Below are positions 33,846 to 46,977 of a stretch of 64,000 nucleotides of DNA, piece by piece (within the stretch, counting starts at the first letter, position 1; every line of letters starts with the position of its first letter). This DNA comes from Paramacrobiotus metropolitanus (Eukaryota; Tardigrada; Eutardigrada; Parachela; Macrobiotidae). The notes beneath the pieces are model-generated. The model saw nothing but the letters and a program-made list of their open reading frames with translations, searched no databases and was not told the origin of the DNA. The stretch spans positions 2,666,001 to 2,730,000 of the forward strand of contig NW_026570226.1 in NCBI RefSeq assembly GCF_019649055.1, given 5' to 3'. The position numbers were made by a program, and so were the translations under genes.

Positions 33846-36800
33846 ATGGATTCTAGCGCTCAACCGAGTCAACTCGTCGTGGTTCCCAACGCAGAAGGCG
33901 AAACATCGGCAGGTTAGGCGCACATTAATTATTAATACATTGTAATTTCAATATTCAATTCTTCGCAGTGCTGCTATTTTTAAACAGCTAGCGGTTGTGA
34001 CCTTTCTTGTTTATAAGCGGAATTTCAAGGTGTCGGCCATCTACAGTATTTACGCTTACGTTCGTCTAGCTTAAAAGATACGTGTAGCTTTATTATCCAC
34101 TATCCACATCCAGTAATAGTAACACGCTCTTAGCCTCCCAGAGTAGGCGCAGTAACTATGCATTAATAAAATGCTAAATTGCACGTTTTTAAAGGTGGCG
34201 GATGCTGCCGGCGACAAGCCCAGTTTTTTTTAAATTCAGATGGTCGAAATTTTTGTAATAGCCGGTCATCGAATAGGCACGGGACAAAAAGCAGAGATTA
34301 GCCGCATTGTTTCTACGAGTAGCGTAGGGACTAAAATGATACTAATTACTATACTCATACATTATTAATAATAATTGTAAGTACGGTTACCCGTGCTATT
34401 GGTACGAGTGTTATCACTGTTATTTATTGCAAATTGACTGTAATTTAGGGATTTCCATAATATTTTAGTAATTATTGATGAACTAAAAAGCTTAAAGCTT
34501 CAAATCTTCTAAAATAAGTTTAAAAAGCGGCTCACGTATGCGTATATCCAGTGAAATTATCCAGACAGCTCAACCGTCCGCCCCGAATTAACACTTTTGC
34601 GAACCGTCCTTTTCCTAATACACACTCCGGCAAATAAAGTGTGTGTTTGTTTACAGTACTAGGATGGGACAACCTGGAGATTGACGGAACGTTCCTGATG
34701 AAATTACCGTACCACAACTCTCTCATCACGGTATTCCAAAAAAACCTAACACTCCACGGGAAAACTGTTGTGCAGTACGTGTACACGCCACTTCTCCTGC
34801 TACAACCGGAAACTGCTCGAATCCAAACCCATCCGGGAACCGGAGCGCATATGGTGACGTTTGAAATCTTGCTGCGGGATCTGCGGGTTGAAAAGTACAT
34901 ACGCGATCAGCTGAAAACGGACATGAACGTAGATGTCGGTCTGGGCAGCGTCGTACCGGTACCGATCCGTAACATCCGTCTCAAGTCACTCGAACCATCG
35001 CCACTGTACACGGTGGACACGGCGTGGCGTAACAACGCATCCAGTCGCCGGACGGTGACGTTCCGCCTGTTTTGTACGGAGGCGGCCAACTGTGAAACAG
35101 TCCGCAAGTGCATTACCGAGGAACCGGACTGGCTGGTCGACAATCTTGTTGTGCAGTGCGATGTACAATCGCAGAAAAGTGTCCGGCGCACCATCAACGT
35201 TACCGCCGAACATGTACGTACAACCGGCTTAATCAGCAAACTGGAGCAGCAGTTTCCGGGACGTGATGTTATCTATATGAAGTCGGACGATGCCAAGCAG
35301 CTAGCACTGGATATCAAGACGAATATAGTGGCATCGGAAATTACAGACGGTGAATTTGTCAGTACCGATGCGTCATTAAGCCTCATGCCGCTGGTGGATT
35401 CGGTGTTGAGTCTGGAGAATGTCGACACAAAACAGTTCTCATCGGAAATGTGGAGTTCAACCTTCTGGCACGACGACAATGCTCGACCGGATAAAATTGC
35501 GCGGACGCTAAACGAAGTGTACGATAAAAGCGATAGCCAGACTAAAGCGTTAATGCGAAATGAACTGGCGGAAGCGTCCAAGTCGTTCGACAAAAATAAC
35601 GCGTCTAATGAAGCGCACTTTACCTTGAGCCAAAAAGATAGCGAAAAAACGACTTATGACAAAGAGGATGACTCCGCATCCAAATGGAATTTCAGTGCAG
35701 AAGCCAAGATATTGAAATTCGGCGGGAAAACAAGCATGGGTGGCGAGAGTAGCCATCAAGAAAAACTCGGCACAAGTCACTCGAAAGATGCAGACTTCGG
35801 GGGCTCGTTGCGTACAGCTAACGCCCATGCAGAAGAGCATAGTAAAGATGCGTCAAAAAGCAGCAGGAACGAAGACGACCGACTAAATAACCTCCTTAAA
35901 GAGGCAAAGGACGTTGCCCACTGGGAAGGGGAAAGATTCGTTCCCAAGCCAATGAATCTCAGCCGGCTTAACATGGCCAAATTAAAGTCATCCAACACTC
36001 TTCAAACTGCACAGATACAGGTAAAATGTCTTCTGCTGGGAAATTTTTTAAAAATTGTTTTATTACATATTTAAATTTAAATTACAGTATTAGCCACCAA
36101 TATGTAACCGGTTACCGGGGCGTTACTCGATAAACTGAATCGCAAAACACGCGTACATAAGGCGTGACAAACTGCAGTAAATAAGCTGTTTAGTCAAAAT
36201 GAGCAGTTCTCGAGAAAAGTCAAAGTACATAAGCAAATTTTATTTTAAAATTTGATGAGGGTTTCAGGGGTTCGTGTATACTCGTACCATCTCTTAAGAA
36301 TAATTCGTCTATGCGAAGACAGTATGTGGTATTTGCTAACAACGCGTTAACTAGAAATATGCATTGTGCGTTAATGACTGCATAAAACCAAGCTTTGCTC
36401 CACAATGCGTCGAATTATTTCGGATAGATGTTTTTCGAAAACTTGATAATGTTCATGTATCATGGCGATACTAAAGAGCGCCACCGAAAGGCAGACGGCC
36501 CAATAGTGCAACGTTTGATGGCTCGTAAACTCAATAGATTGCTATCGGAAAACGATTTTACTTCCTCGTGCTGTGAAATCAATATGGTGTAGCCCAGAAG
36601 AAAGAGCAAAAGTTTTACATCCTCTACGGGTAGTGCAAACATTTTCAGTAACAAAATAAATTTTTGAATTAGAGTTTTAGAGCGTTTCCAAAGTAAATCG
36701 AAGCAGCATATGATGCCAATGCAACGGTCAACCCAGACCGCGCGTGCGAACTGCATGCACTTTTAAATCTATTTAAAATATTTTATCGGCATTATAATTA

Positions 36801-39539
36801 TAAACGAGCACATAAAAAATCTTAAAATTATCTCTCTTCTGTGCTTTGGTTTGGTTTGGTCAATTTGGTTCTCCTCTTTATTTTATGTTTTGGACTTCTA
36901 TAATATTAAAAGCACTTAACACATTAACATATGGACTATGGAGTCTTTGAGCACTAAGGCATTGTGCAGATGGACGACTTGCGTTGTCGTGACATGGACC
37001 GGAAGTAGGCATGTAGCTTTTACGCCTTTTAGTTTAGCATTGTGAGGCAGGATGTATTTTACCCTTTATTTAGTCTTTTGGTATAATTATTACTAAATTT
37101 TATGAGGTTTAGGCAGCTGGTTAGCGATGGGGATGAGAGATCATTTACACGTCAGTTAAAGATTATAGCTGTCACTCGTGAGTCATAATCATAAAGTTGC
37201 TGTTCCGAAAGGCGCGAAGAAGTGCCATTCCGATTGCTTTTCAAATAAACTACGAACGCTAAAAACTGTAAATAAAAAATAAAATAGAATGAATAAGCTT
37301 ATTACTTCGTACAGCAATAGGTGGCTTCTCTGTCTGCGTTCGGGCAGCGAGGTGACCGGCTGGTCAAAATGTTCAGTAATAGCTGACCGGTTGTTCAGAA
37401 GATAGAAATATCGCAGTATTGTTTTGCTACCACCACTTTACTGACAAGACGTTTTTGGCATATACATAGATCACGCGCACTACAAACATTCTGGAGAGCA
37501 ACATCAACGTTCCGGATGCTGCAAATCCCAGCGGTATTGTTCAGCCGTCGTCGTCAGTGTCGGAGCAGGCAGAAGACATTCCGTCGGGGCAACCACGATA
37601 TCTGGACCAGATCATCCTATCCAGTGGACACATGACCCCTGGCAAGCCGGACATTTACGAAGTGAAATTAGAGAAATTTGCCGTTAATGCAGAACTGAAG
37701 CTGCAGCGATATCGTGCCGGAACCAAGCCACAACCGGCTGTTCTTAAAAAGGTCAAGGTTATGCTACTGGTAGGACCCACCGGATCTGGAAAGACCACCT
37801 ACATCAATGCCGTGTGTAACGTATTTTTTGGCGTGACGTTTCGCGATCGAGCGCGTCTGAAGCTGATTGTAGAGCACCGGAAACAGACCCAAAGCGTGAC
37901 AGACTGCGTTACCGCCTATGAATTGTACACCAATTACGATAGTCCTTGTCCATTTAACCTGGTTCTGATTGACACGCCGGGTTTCGGCCACACGGACGGC
38001 GTGGCCTCGGATGGCAAAATTACCGCGCAGTTAAGCGAACTATTTAGCAGCGACAACCCGATTTTCTGTGATATTCAGGATATTGATGCGGTCGGCATTG
38101 TGATGCAGAGTGGCGAAAAGCGCTTGACACCCACACAAATGTACGTCATTGACTGCGTTCTGTCTGTCTTTGGAAAGGACTTCGAAAAGAACATCATTCT
38201 GCTATGTACCCACGCGGATACCACTTCGAGCGAGCCGAATTTGCTGGCCGCCATGAATGAGTACAGAGTACCGTATGGGCGTTATTATAAACTGAACAAC
38301 TGCTCCTTATATGCCGATAACACCGGGGAAAATGGAGCCCGCAACAAACCGTATTGGGATGATACCCGCAGAAGCATCGTGCAGCTATTTGATTATCTTG
38401 GGCAGATTGAGCCGCAGAATAAAACCCTGACGCATAACGTCTTAAGGCAACGTAATGCGCTGGAGACGGCCGTGGCTTCTCTTAACAAGCAAGTACAGCA
38501 AGGCTTGGGCAAAATGGAAAAACTACGCAAAGAAAAGGTAGACGACTTCGAATTCGTTTCTGTTCTCTTTGGGCAGCAGTTACAAAGCATAACATAACTT
38601 GATGGCCTCGAGACACTGGCAGATTTAGAAATGTCCCGACTCCCATCTACGAAATATATTTATGTAAAAAATTAATTATTATTATTAAGGGAATGACCGG
38701 TACATACATGGGGCAGTGGTACCAATTTCGTATATATGCAAGGAAACTTTTGATTTCGCGCACTTCCAGACGATTTTTTACATCATTTCATACTTTCTAT
38801 AGCCAAATGATTTAATGAAACACACCGAAACAGGCAATATCAGTGATTTGTACTGACAACTGACAATGGTTGTTTTTTACAGAGTATAATTGAAGATAGT
38901 CAGGCACATATGGAGGTCAATGCGAACCACACCAGAACAGTACCGGATGTACGGCCAACTCGAGTACCTCTGATAGCTGGCGAATACGTTACCAACTGCA
39001 CTCGATGCCTAATTACGTGCCATCACATGTGCATCTACCCCAACAACGAGGACAAGGCAAAATGCTCGGCTATGAACCCCAGCGGAACGTGTAACAACTG
39101 CCAGTGCCACTGGAAAGTGCATGAGAATGCCGGTTATCGTCACCACTATGAAACAGTGCAAGTGGAAAAAACATTTGAGGACATTAAGGCACTGTACGAG
39201 AAAGCTTCGGGCACAAAGCTAACCGCTGAAGGTGTATTCCGCGCCGTGCGTCGGGATATGATTGACACCCGCAAGAATATCTTACAGTTACTGATTACAT
39301 GCAATAGATGCCATAACCAACTGTCAGAGATTGCTCTTCGCCCAAACCCCACGTCCACAGTGCAATACATCGAGGTCCTTATCAATTCGGAGAACCTAAA
39401 CCGACGTCCTGGTTTCGAGGAGCGCATTTCCACTCTGGAAGAGCTGAAACAGCTAGCTGCTAGAATCACAGATCTTGGAGCAGATCCCGAGAAAGTCCGA
39501 AAAGAAATAGAGGAGAGCCTTAATTTTGATTCATTGTAA
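33846..39539 (+). CDS. Large AIG1/septin-like GTPase with Cys-rich C-terminus
   Basis: Four exons, 33846-33912, 34657-36020, 37470-38537 and 38883-39539, give 1051 residues; phases 1, 0, 0 agree at every junction. Exon 1 encodes MDSSAQPSQLVVVPNAEGET. Residues 23-477 match no family I know; the end is Ser/Lys/Asp-rich and probably disordered. The GTPase domain is in exon 3: P-loop GPTGSGKTT near 579-587, DTPGFG near 645-650, THAD near 724-727, then a coiled-coil-like QGLGKMEKLRKEK. Exon 4 opens SIIEDSQAH and carries a Cys/His cluster (TNCTRC, TCHHMC, GTCNNCQC, near 869-915), likely zinc-binding, then a helical tail. The GTPase-plus-TNCxxC..TCHxxC order is known from uncharacterised animal proteins. 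The weakest junction is acceptor CATATACATAG at 37469, after a 1.45-kb intron. Likely cytosolic; substrate unknown. Confidence 0.75.
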
Positions 39540-40290
39540 CGTCGCCCTTGCACTTGGTTGGCCAGCCGCATAAGACTTCCGGCGAAAATTTATGACAGCA
39601 TAACCGCTTAAATAATCATTAAACGCATACTAGTACTGACATCGTGAATTATTTACTTTACAGGCTTTTTAACGTTTAACGTTTTTTAACGTTTTTTATC
39701 GTATTTCTACATATATGTTAGCGTAACGTTTTAGGCTTTTTTGAATATCCAAAGCGCACTTTCGGTGTTTCGGTATTTAGGCATTTGCTATGCAGTTCCT
39801 TATTGTGGATGATACAATGTGGCATGGTACCACTCGTATACTGTATCTTTATTAAATTTATTGGAAAAAGGGATTGCGTCTACGGGCTGCACTGGAAATG
39901 TGAAAAAATCATTTGTAATTTGTATAGATTTCAGTTGGCTACAACCATTTCACAGGAGCATTACGCTACTAAATGTTGTAACCATAATGTACGGCTAATA
40001 AATACTAATTTAGGTCTACGGGTAGTCGTTATTTTATACTGTGGTATAAGGAAAACCGTGAAATAAGTCTAACAATATAAGGTACGGCTTTTTAAATGAC
40101 CAAGACTTACATAATACTTACCTCTGTACCTAAAACTTACATCATGATACTATATAAAAAATATACTTTTACGTAATACTTTCAGTAATGAAATGGATAT
40201 CTCAGACCTTGGTACATTTTTTGAAGCTTAAATTGCACTAATGTGTGGTATAGCATTTTTGTAAGCGAGCCGGCAGTTAAAAAAAGCAAT
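39540..40290. other. Intergenic, 3' of the GTPase gene
   Basis: No gene. A short run of TAACGTTT-type repeats lies near 39670-39700. Confidence 0.55.
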
Positions 40291-40449
40291 GTCAGTAGCG
40301 CATCTAAATAATCCGTGTACCTGTTGCCGTGTGACGTTGCGGGTATACAACTACACAAGATGCTAACGTACCGCGCCAGATGTAGCGATATGCACTGCCA
40401 CAACGTCATACGGCAACAAACACAGGGATTATTTAGATGTGCTACTGAC
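40291..40449. mobile_element. 159-bp MITE-like foldback element
   Basis: Terminal inverted repeats of about 52 bp begin GTCAGTAGCG on the left and end GCTACTGAC on the right. The arms match at roughly six of every seven positions, with a unique centre of about 55 bp and no ORF. Length and structure fit a miniature inverted-repeat element. Only a possible 2-bp AT target duplication is visible. Confidence 0.75.
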
Positions 40450-40631
40450 ATCTCCTCTTATGCATTAAATCTCATACTGGCAAAAGAAATACCGTGCTGC
40501 CAATCAAAATTTAAAATTTTATTTGACCATAATCGCTGAGAATTTTTGTCTACATACTGCGTTTACTGTGCGGTCTGCACAGGTATACAAAAAAATTTGA
40601 TTTTACGCTGAGAATGGCACCGTTTAGACGT

Positions 40632-42038
40632 TCAGCTGACTGGTGGCAAAGGCCAGATATTCATCCATATCACAGCCTTGATCTGAATCCTTCGTCTTCC
40701 TTCCGTGCAGTACGATAAAAACATCCGTTCGTCCGCACTCCAGTCCGGTCGCACTCGCGATACCAGATACAGATCCGTGACGTTGGTAACAACCCGTTCT
40801 CCGGAAAAAACACCAGCAGAGAACACCCGGTAAGCCATGCGGTTCGGCAGGATCATGGAGCCGTTGAGGGCGAACCGGGAAGGAATATCCACGGAACAGC
40901 GGTACTGAGGAGTGCTGGTTGTGTTAGTTGTGTTGTTCGTGCCAATCAACGCCGATTTCTATTGGCATTACATATATGAAGTACAACTGAAATCGTTTGA
41001 TGCGAGCATGTGAATAAACTGTACATTAGCCGCCGTCCAGTCCATTTGTGAGGTTTCGTTATTCGTGGTCCAGGTTAATTTGGCGGCTACTTGGCCTTTC
41101 TGATACCGACACTGGATGCCGGTAGTGTTGCCTGCAGGTTCTCCGTCCTGATGGCAATCAGAAACAAATCAACAGTAATATCTATACACTAATTGAGAAA
41201 TTACACGTTGAGAAAAAAAATTACACGTTGAGAAAATTGAGAAATTTCACGTTCTTAAAACAGGAATAAGAGAGGAATATAGCTGTGGATGGTAACAAAT
41301 TATAAATACGAATATACACGTACATATGCTAGGCAAATTCAGTTAGTTTTACTCTACTGGGCTGACATACATGTACGTATACTCATGCAGATGTAGGTAC
41401 ACTAGCTTGCTCACCAGTCATTTGAGCTAGAATTCTACATATTACATGTACCTAGAATTATACCACAAGCTGATAGCACTGTACAACAGTTTTTAGATCG
41501 TACGCGGTACTTTAATCCGTCTATTGTACATGTACATATGGGTTAGTACATAAATACGTAATATTATAATTATAAATAGTGAACAGCAGATACCGGCCAT
41601 TGTACCACTTCATGTTTAATAACTGTGAAACAGTTTTATTAGATATAAAGTTTACACTTTACAATACACAATTTAGCCCGGCATTTAGTAGTTTGTCTCC
41701 GCTGGGTGTACTCTGCGTTATCAGGAATTATAATTTTGGTGTTTATACATACGTACTTCAGAAAAATCTATTCCAATCCATTGATTTGTTGTATTTCCCT
41801 GATGTTCACCAGTGAGAAGTATCCTTACAACACCTGGCGACATGGGGCTGATAGAGACCATCCCAGTGGCTGAGCATTCTGAAGTACCATTTGGCTGAAT
41901 ACATCCTCGTGGAATCCCTAAACACTGTATTCCGTCAAAACCGCATCGTTCTTCAAACGCATTGAATTCCACAGCCGTAATAATCCCAGCATATATCGCT
42001 ACACAGAATACAATAAGCCGTAATACATGGACACCCAT
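40632..42038 (-). CDS. Secreted DOMON-like protein
   Basis: Three exons, 41757-42038, 40972-41147 and 40632-40914, give 246 residues. The first junction is phase 0 (donor GTACGT). The second is phase 2 across a 57-nt intron (40915-40971) that contains a good ACTAAC branch site. A signal peptide is clear (MGVHVLRLIVFCVAIYAG, cut near residue 22). The mature part has CGFDGIQCLG, then CSATGMVSISPMSPGVVRI, WIGIDFSED and a later Cys (IQCRYQKG). This is the Cys spacing and beta-rich pattern of DOMON domains, as in ferric-chelate reductase 1 relatives. No cytochrome b561 helices follow, so it would be a soluble, free DOMON protein. Haem or sugar binding is inference. Many Asn-x-Thr sites suggest glycosylation. 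Family call moderate, gene model good. Confidence 0.65.
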
Positions 42039-42617
42039 CTCAGCGCTTGTTTACATCGATTTTGACAGATGGTGTAAAACGTACCGCGCAAATATGTACT
42101 CACATAAAAAGCATCGAGTAACGTACGTTCAACGCTGGTTTATATACACATGTATTGGTAAATTACCAAATATGTAAATTAATCCGCTATACAGTCATAT
42201 GATTCCTGGTTAGAAATAAGTGGTAGTGTGTAAATTAAATTTCGCTTTATTATTACGATGACCGTTCGTCTTTTTGTGCCTTTTGTTCGCTTTATGAGTG
42301 GCTTATATGACTGTTGCTGTAACAAAATTTATACTGCAGTTGTTTGGATGGTACCGGAAATTTATTGATCAGTCATCAGCGCATCAAATAACGGTATGAC
42401 ATCATTATATCAATCACAACGATCGTTAACCAAAATCTCACCATAATCAGAAATACTCAAACACTCAAACCGGGAAGTATATCATCTATCCGAGTAGTAT
42501 TATACAGGTTTTCTCTTCGTTTAACCAACGCTGCACAACGACCGAAAAAAGGGACAGGATTAGAACAGTTGCATTCCGCAGCATCTCTTCACACACGGAG
42601 CTGTATTTACGCCCAAT

Positions 42618-45268
42618 CTAAGATTTCTCTTCCAGCTTAATCAGCTCGACGATGCCTTCGTACATCTCCTTCACAGCATCGAATTCCGTCAATCCCATAC
42701 GGCGCTGTTGAGGGGAAAAAATGCAGCCGGGTGAATTTTTTGGCAGACGATGGTGTTATTAATAAGTTTGTTAATAGGCAGCTAAATTTAGAATTATGGT
42801 GCGATCGCAGCGGCTGTTGCCGCGTCAGCGTTCCACTGCTCTTGCTTATACTGACCTTGTTGGACACGTCATAGACGCCGCCGATGGATTCGCTGTGCTC
42901 GCCGGATGTGCCGCGCACTTGCAGATTATACTTGGCGGCAATCTTGTGGAATTCATCGAGATTCTTACTGATCTTGGGTAGCTTAATGTGGACGCTGGCA
43001 CGAATGGTGGTTCCTGTATAAAGCATACCATATAGTTGCGGATCTTTCCTTGTTGCTATATATTTTATTTATTCTCACCCAAATTGGTCGGACAGAAGGT
43101 CAAGTAGCCCAGACGTTCATCGCGGGAGAACGGCAACTTCTTCTCAATCTCGTTCACACCCTGTTCGATTAGCAGAATGGTTAGTATACGAGTACGAGCA
43201 TAATAAAAACAAGAAACTAAGCGGAAGTTATACCTGGATGAGGCGTTTGTAGACGGCCATGAGATCGCCTCCCTTCTGCATGCTAATGATGCGCAGATGA
43301 TCTTCTTCGTTAACCCACACCAGGAACGTCTTGTCCTTGTTGTGGTAGATACCGCGACCGGTCGGCCAGAAACGGTTAGCATTGGCAGCCTCCAAGAAAC
43401 TAGACGGAGCAATCAACCGTGTTAGCCACGTCATTTGCCGTGTGACCAAACGCGCGACTAAGAAAGATCTTTAATTTCAGATTTAACCGGCAAAAAAACT
43501 GCTATCTTTCTAAGAGGATTCCTCAAAATAATTTTTGTAGAAACTTTTTAGTTACCATTACCACGTATACCGAAGTTAGTTATCCGCCTGGTACAAAAGC
43601 AAGATTCACTCAAATTTTAAAGAAAACCGAAGCTTTTTATTTTCATACTGTATGAGTTGATTCTTTCTAATTTCGCTAATAAGTGCGAAGAATTTTATGC
43701 TGCACCTGTGTTTTTTAACACGAAGAGTAAAGTGCTACGGTACAATTCGCAGCGCGCTAAGCGCAGTAACAAAGAGCGGCTAAAACTGGCGGGCTGCTAT
43801 TAATTATTGTATCTGTATACGCGGTACTCCTCTACATACCGGTCGCCTTCCTTGAACAAGAAGTGATCATCGATCAGCTGCTTCTGTGTGTCCTTCGACA
43901 TGCCGGTCAGCGGATAGTATGTACCAGCCAGCTCACCCGGCAGCCCGTTCAGCGCATCCTTCACCTTTCCCTCCATGTCTTTGTATTGCTGCAAAACAAC
44001 ACAAAGCCGCGTATTATACCGTCTGTTTATTGGATAAATATCCCGTTGATTGTTCGGCCCAGCTGAGAAACGCTGACAGTTGTTGATCGATCTATCGATC
44101 CGTGTAGCTGGGAACGCCGCGCGAATGTTGGAAAGAATCACGTGCGAATAATGGACGGAAGAAGTGCGTTTTTACCTGCTCGGTGAGGAGCGGATTGAAT
44201 GGATAGCCCTGCAGCGATCGACCGCAGCGCACGCGGGTGGAGATAATGTACTTGCCCTCCGGATCCGGATTGGGGAAGTTGATCTTGTCCAGGCCCAGAT
44301 CCATCGGCGGATGTTTGGCGCCGCCCTTGATGTCGAAGCCAATGTGGTAGTCCTGTGTACAGGCACGACAGGGCGTTTTTCACAAATTTAATTGCTTTTC
44401 GTATAATCGATAGATTTCTGTCATCAGTTCTACTTACAGTTAGTGTCAATTTGTACGTTACAAACGGAATTAGGAAATTAACCGACCATCTTATCGCAGT
44501 TTTTCCAGCTACAGCCTTTACGAAACAATTTAAATATGTAGGAAAAGTAAAAACCTATATATAAATATGACTCAAGCTTAACTCAGGTAAATATAGTGGT
44601 GTGCTTATTTAATAGAAACGTCAAATACATACATATCATTATGTATTTTATTGTTAATGTTTCTGTTGGCTTTGACCTGCGCATTTTTTTGCGATAATTG
44701 TTATATCGGTTAGTAGTTGCATAAGGCGACGTACGTTGATGATGGGATAGAAGATCTCAGAAAAGGTGGTGTACGATTCCGCATCGGGAGCATAGATGCC
44801 GACTCCACTGTCGGTGTTAATCACACCTAAAAATTAAAATCATATTTCAAAAAATTAACCTTAGGCATTTAAATGTTTCAGCTGCAAGAAATTTTGCTGC
44901 TGGATAAATTCTCCTGTATACCAGCCTGTTTATACAATAACGACTTAAATTTATCCGGATAAATCTAAATAGTAAGACACTAAGACTGATGATATTAAAA
45001 ACCTGAAAAACATCCTGCGTTAAATTAATCACTGACGAGTGCCTAGTGCCTACTTAATTTGATCAGGATTAATTTAATTTAAAACGGGATGATCTGCCTC
45101 CATACCCGACTGGATGCAATCCCACAGGGAAGCACCCATCTTGGTCTTGGTGTTCTTCAGCTTGTTGACCACATCGGGCGTCAGGTATTTCTTCAACAGG
45201 GAGTGGCTCTTGTCATCCTTGCCCAGGATGCCGGGCGCCTCTTCCATTTTCTTCACGACATCGGCCAT
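42618..45268 (-). CDS. AK: Arginine kinase
   Basis: Phosphagen kinase: MgATP + L-arginine to ADP + phosphoarginine, the cytosolic energy buffer of ecdysozoan muscle and nerve. Eight exons, 45106-45268, 44735-44826, 44176-44352, 43840-43988, 43234-43399, 43079-43160, 42856-43013 and 42618-42704, give 357 residues, the usual monomer length. All phases agree, and every intron is GT-AG. The ATG at 45268 gives [10 protein letters not shown]. Diagnostic parts are the guanidino-specificity loop [13 protein letters not shown] in exon 2, [15 protein letters not shown] in exon 3, GTYYPLTGM in exon 4, [16 protein letters not shown] in exon 5 and the reactive Cys of [10 protein letters not shown] (residue 272) in exon 6. 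[10 protein letters not shown] in exon 7 is the mobile nucleotide-site loop. No defect is seen. Confidence 0.97.
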
Positions 45269-45426
45269 GGCTATAGTTGCAGTAGTGCTAATACCACGTC
45301 TCCAACGGCAAGAACGCGCGAAACAATGAACGGGGCGAAGCAGGATCGTGTCACCGGCACCGTACTATGTAGTGCTGCAGTTAACAACCGTTCTCGACTA
45401 ACGCCCGCGTCGGCTCCAGCGCCGGG

Positions 45427-45434
45427 CTTATATA
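45427..45434 (-). promoter_or_regulatory. TATA box of arginine kinase
   Basis: Minus-strand TATATAAG in a GC-rich context, about 160 nt upstream of the arginine kinase ATG. It would place the transcription start near 45400 and leave a 5' leader of about 130 nt. It is the only TATA box seen close upstream of that ATG. Confidence 0.6.
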
Positions 45435-46977
45435 GCGCCATGGTGCCGCATTCGGAATATATCGACGCTGGGCGGATGTGCAGTGCACCGTCAGTCGGGG
45501 AAAGGGTATTTTTATCGATCCTCTGCGTCTAGCGCGGTATGCTGCAATGGTTATGTAATCGTTGCAGCAGTCCAGGGATGTCTATTTTTTCTTTCCCGTA
45601 TAGCGCGCTCCACGCAAACGTTGAGCGTCTTCCGCTGTACTAACGATTTCTCCGTCGGTGAACGGACTCACATGCGATTAAGCCCAGATGATGGGGTATA
45701 TGTTTGCGATACACAGCTTTCTATTAGCATTGCGTGGGCGGATATACTGCACAACATTAACTAGAAGTTCACATACGAGCAGTCATTAGTTTGCTCTACG
45801 AACTGTTGCCTTCCGTCAAATATAATAATATCACACAATAAACTCTATACCATACAATTACCGATTACGATACGCATGTGGTTATTCTATCGGAATACAC
45901 ATTTTTATTGTAGATAATCTGATATGTACCATAATAATACTTTTAATAATTCTAGGCTTTCTAACAATTAATTTATCTATGTCTATAATACTAATTTTAA
46001 TTTACTCAAGTTTAATTTATTCGGTTAGCGTACTGGTTTATATACTATACATACAGATATATGCAATTGAACCTTGTGTACGTACGTACGAATGCCGGGA
46101 TATTTACATTTTACAGTAATTTTACAGAACAGAATTATCCGTTTTCGTGCACAGTACATGTATATCAAGGACATAAAAGCATTTACCTTTTTACGTAAAG
46201 GACAAAATGTATAACGATATATTCGAATTAATCTGTCCAGGTGAAGAGGAAATTTGTATTTGGTACATGTATTCGCATCGGTGCTTAAGATTTCCCTTAA
46301 TGTTTCATGTTATACAGAGCTACTGTAAAATTCCCGTGGTATATGGCCGCGATGTATAGCTCACGCAAGGAGCGAACTAACCATAAGTTTTCACCCTGCT
46401 GCAGTATTGTAAATTTTGATTATTTTTAATGAAAATACACGCGTATGTATACTTACACTAATGGTAAGGAGCAAAACTGGTAAAAATTTTATTTTGCATG
46501 GCTCCGATAATCGATAGTAACTTGATTTGAACACTGCCGGTGTCTGCATGCCATTGCCAGTACTTCTACTTTAGTCAAAGTAATTAAAACGTGCATTTAT
46601 GTGCAGCTCTAACATTTCTTTAATACGATTATTTCTCTAACTTTTCTTTAAAATTTCTGGCAATTAATCAGCAAATGAACGCAGTTCTTGAGTTTTTAGT
46701 AAGCACCAGACTTTTTTGTGTACAATACCGAAAAATAGCAGTATTAAAACCATAATAATTATATAAAATTTAATAGAACGTTTCTTACATAGGAGATAAA
46801 ATTAAACGACGTAAGATGAAGCACTTAAAATAAATTATAAAACTATGGCAAACACACAAACAGTTCAATAACGAAGCGAATGTGACTGCACATCCAAACG
46901 CCGGGTAAAAATGCGTAATCTAATGACACGTCATTATTGGCGTAGTCAGTAAATCTTTTCAGCACATAATGAACTTT
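45435..46977. other. Intergenic, arginine kinase to secreted gene 1
   Basis: Very AT-rich from about 45800. Apart from the promoter side of arginine kinase I see no gene, repeat family or RNA gene. Confidence 0.55.

Noticed and set aside
34532-35840. Long minus-strand ORFs opposite the GTPase gene exon 2
   Set aside because: Antisense shadows of a GC-balanced coding exon. The plus strand has matching splice phases and recognisable domains downstream; these have none.
38538-38597. C-terminal VDDFEFVSVLFGQQL ending after the GTPase domain
   Set aside because: It is read-through of a GTAGAC donor. Splicing AAG to SIIEDSQAH at 38883 keeps the frame and joins the Cys-rich module seen with such GTPases in other animals.
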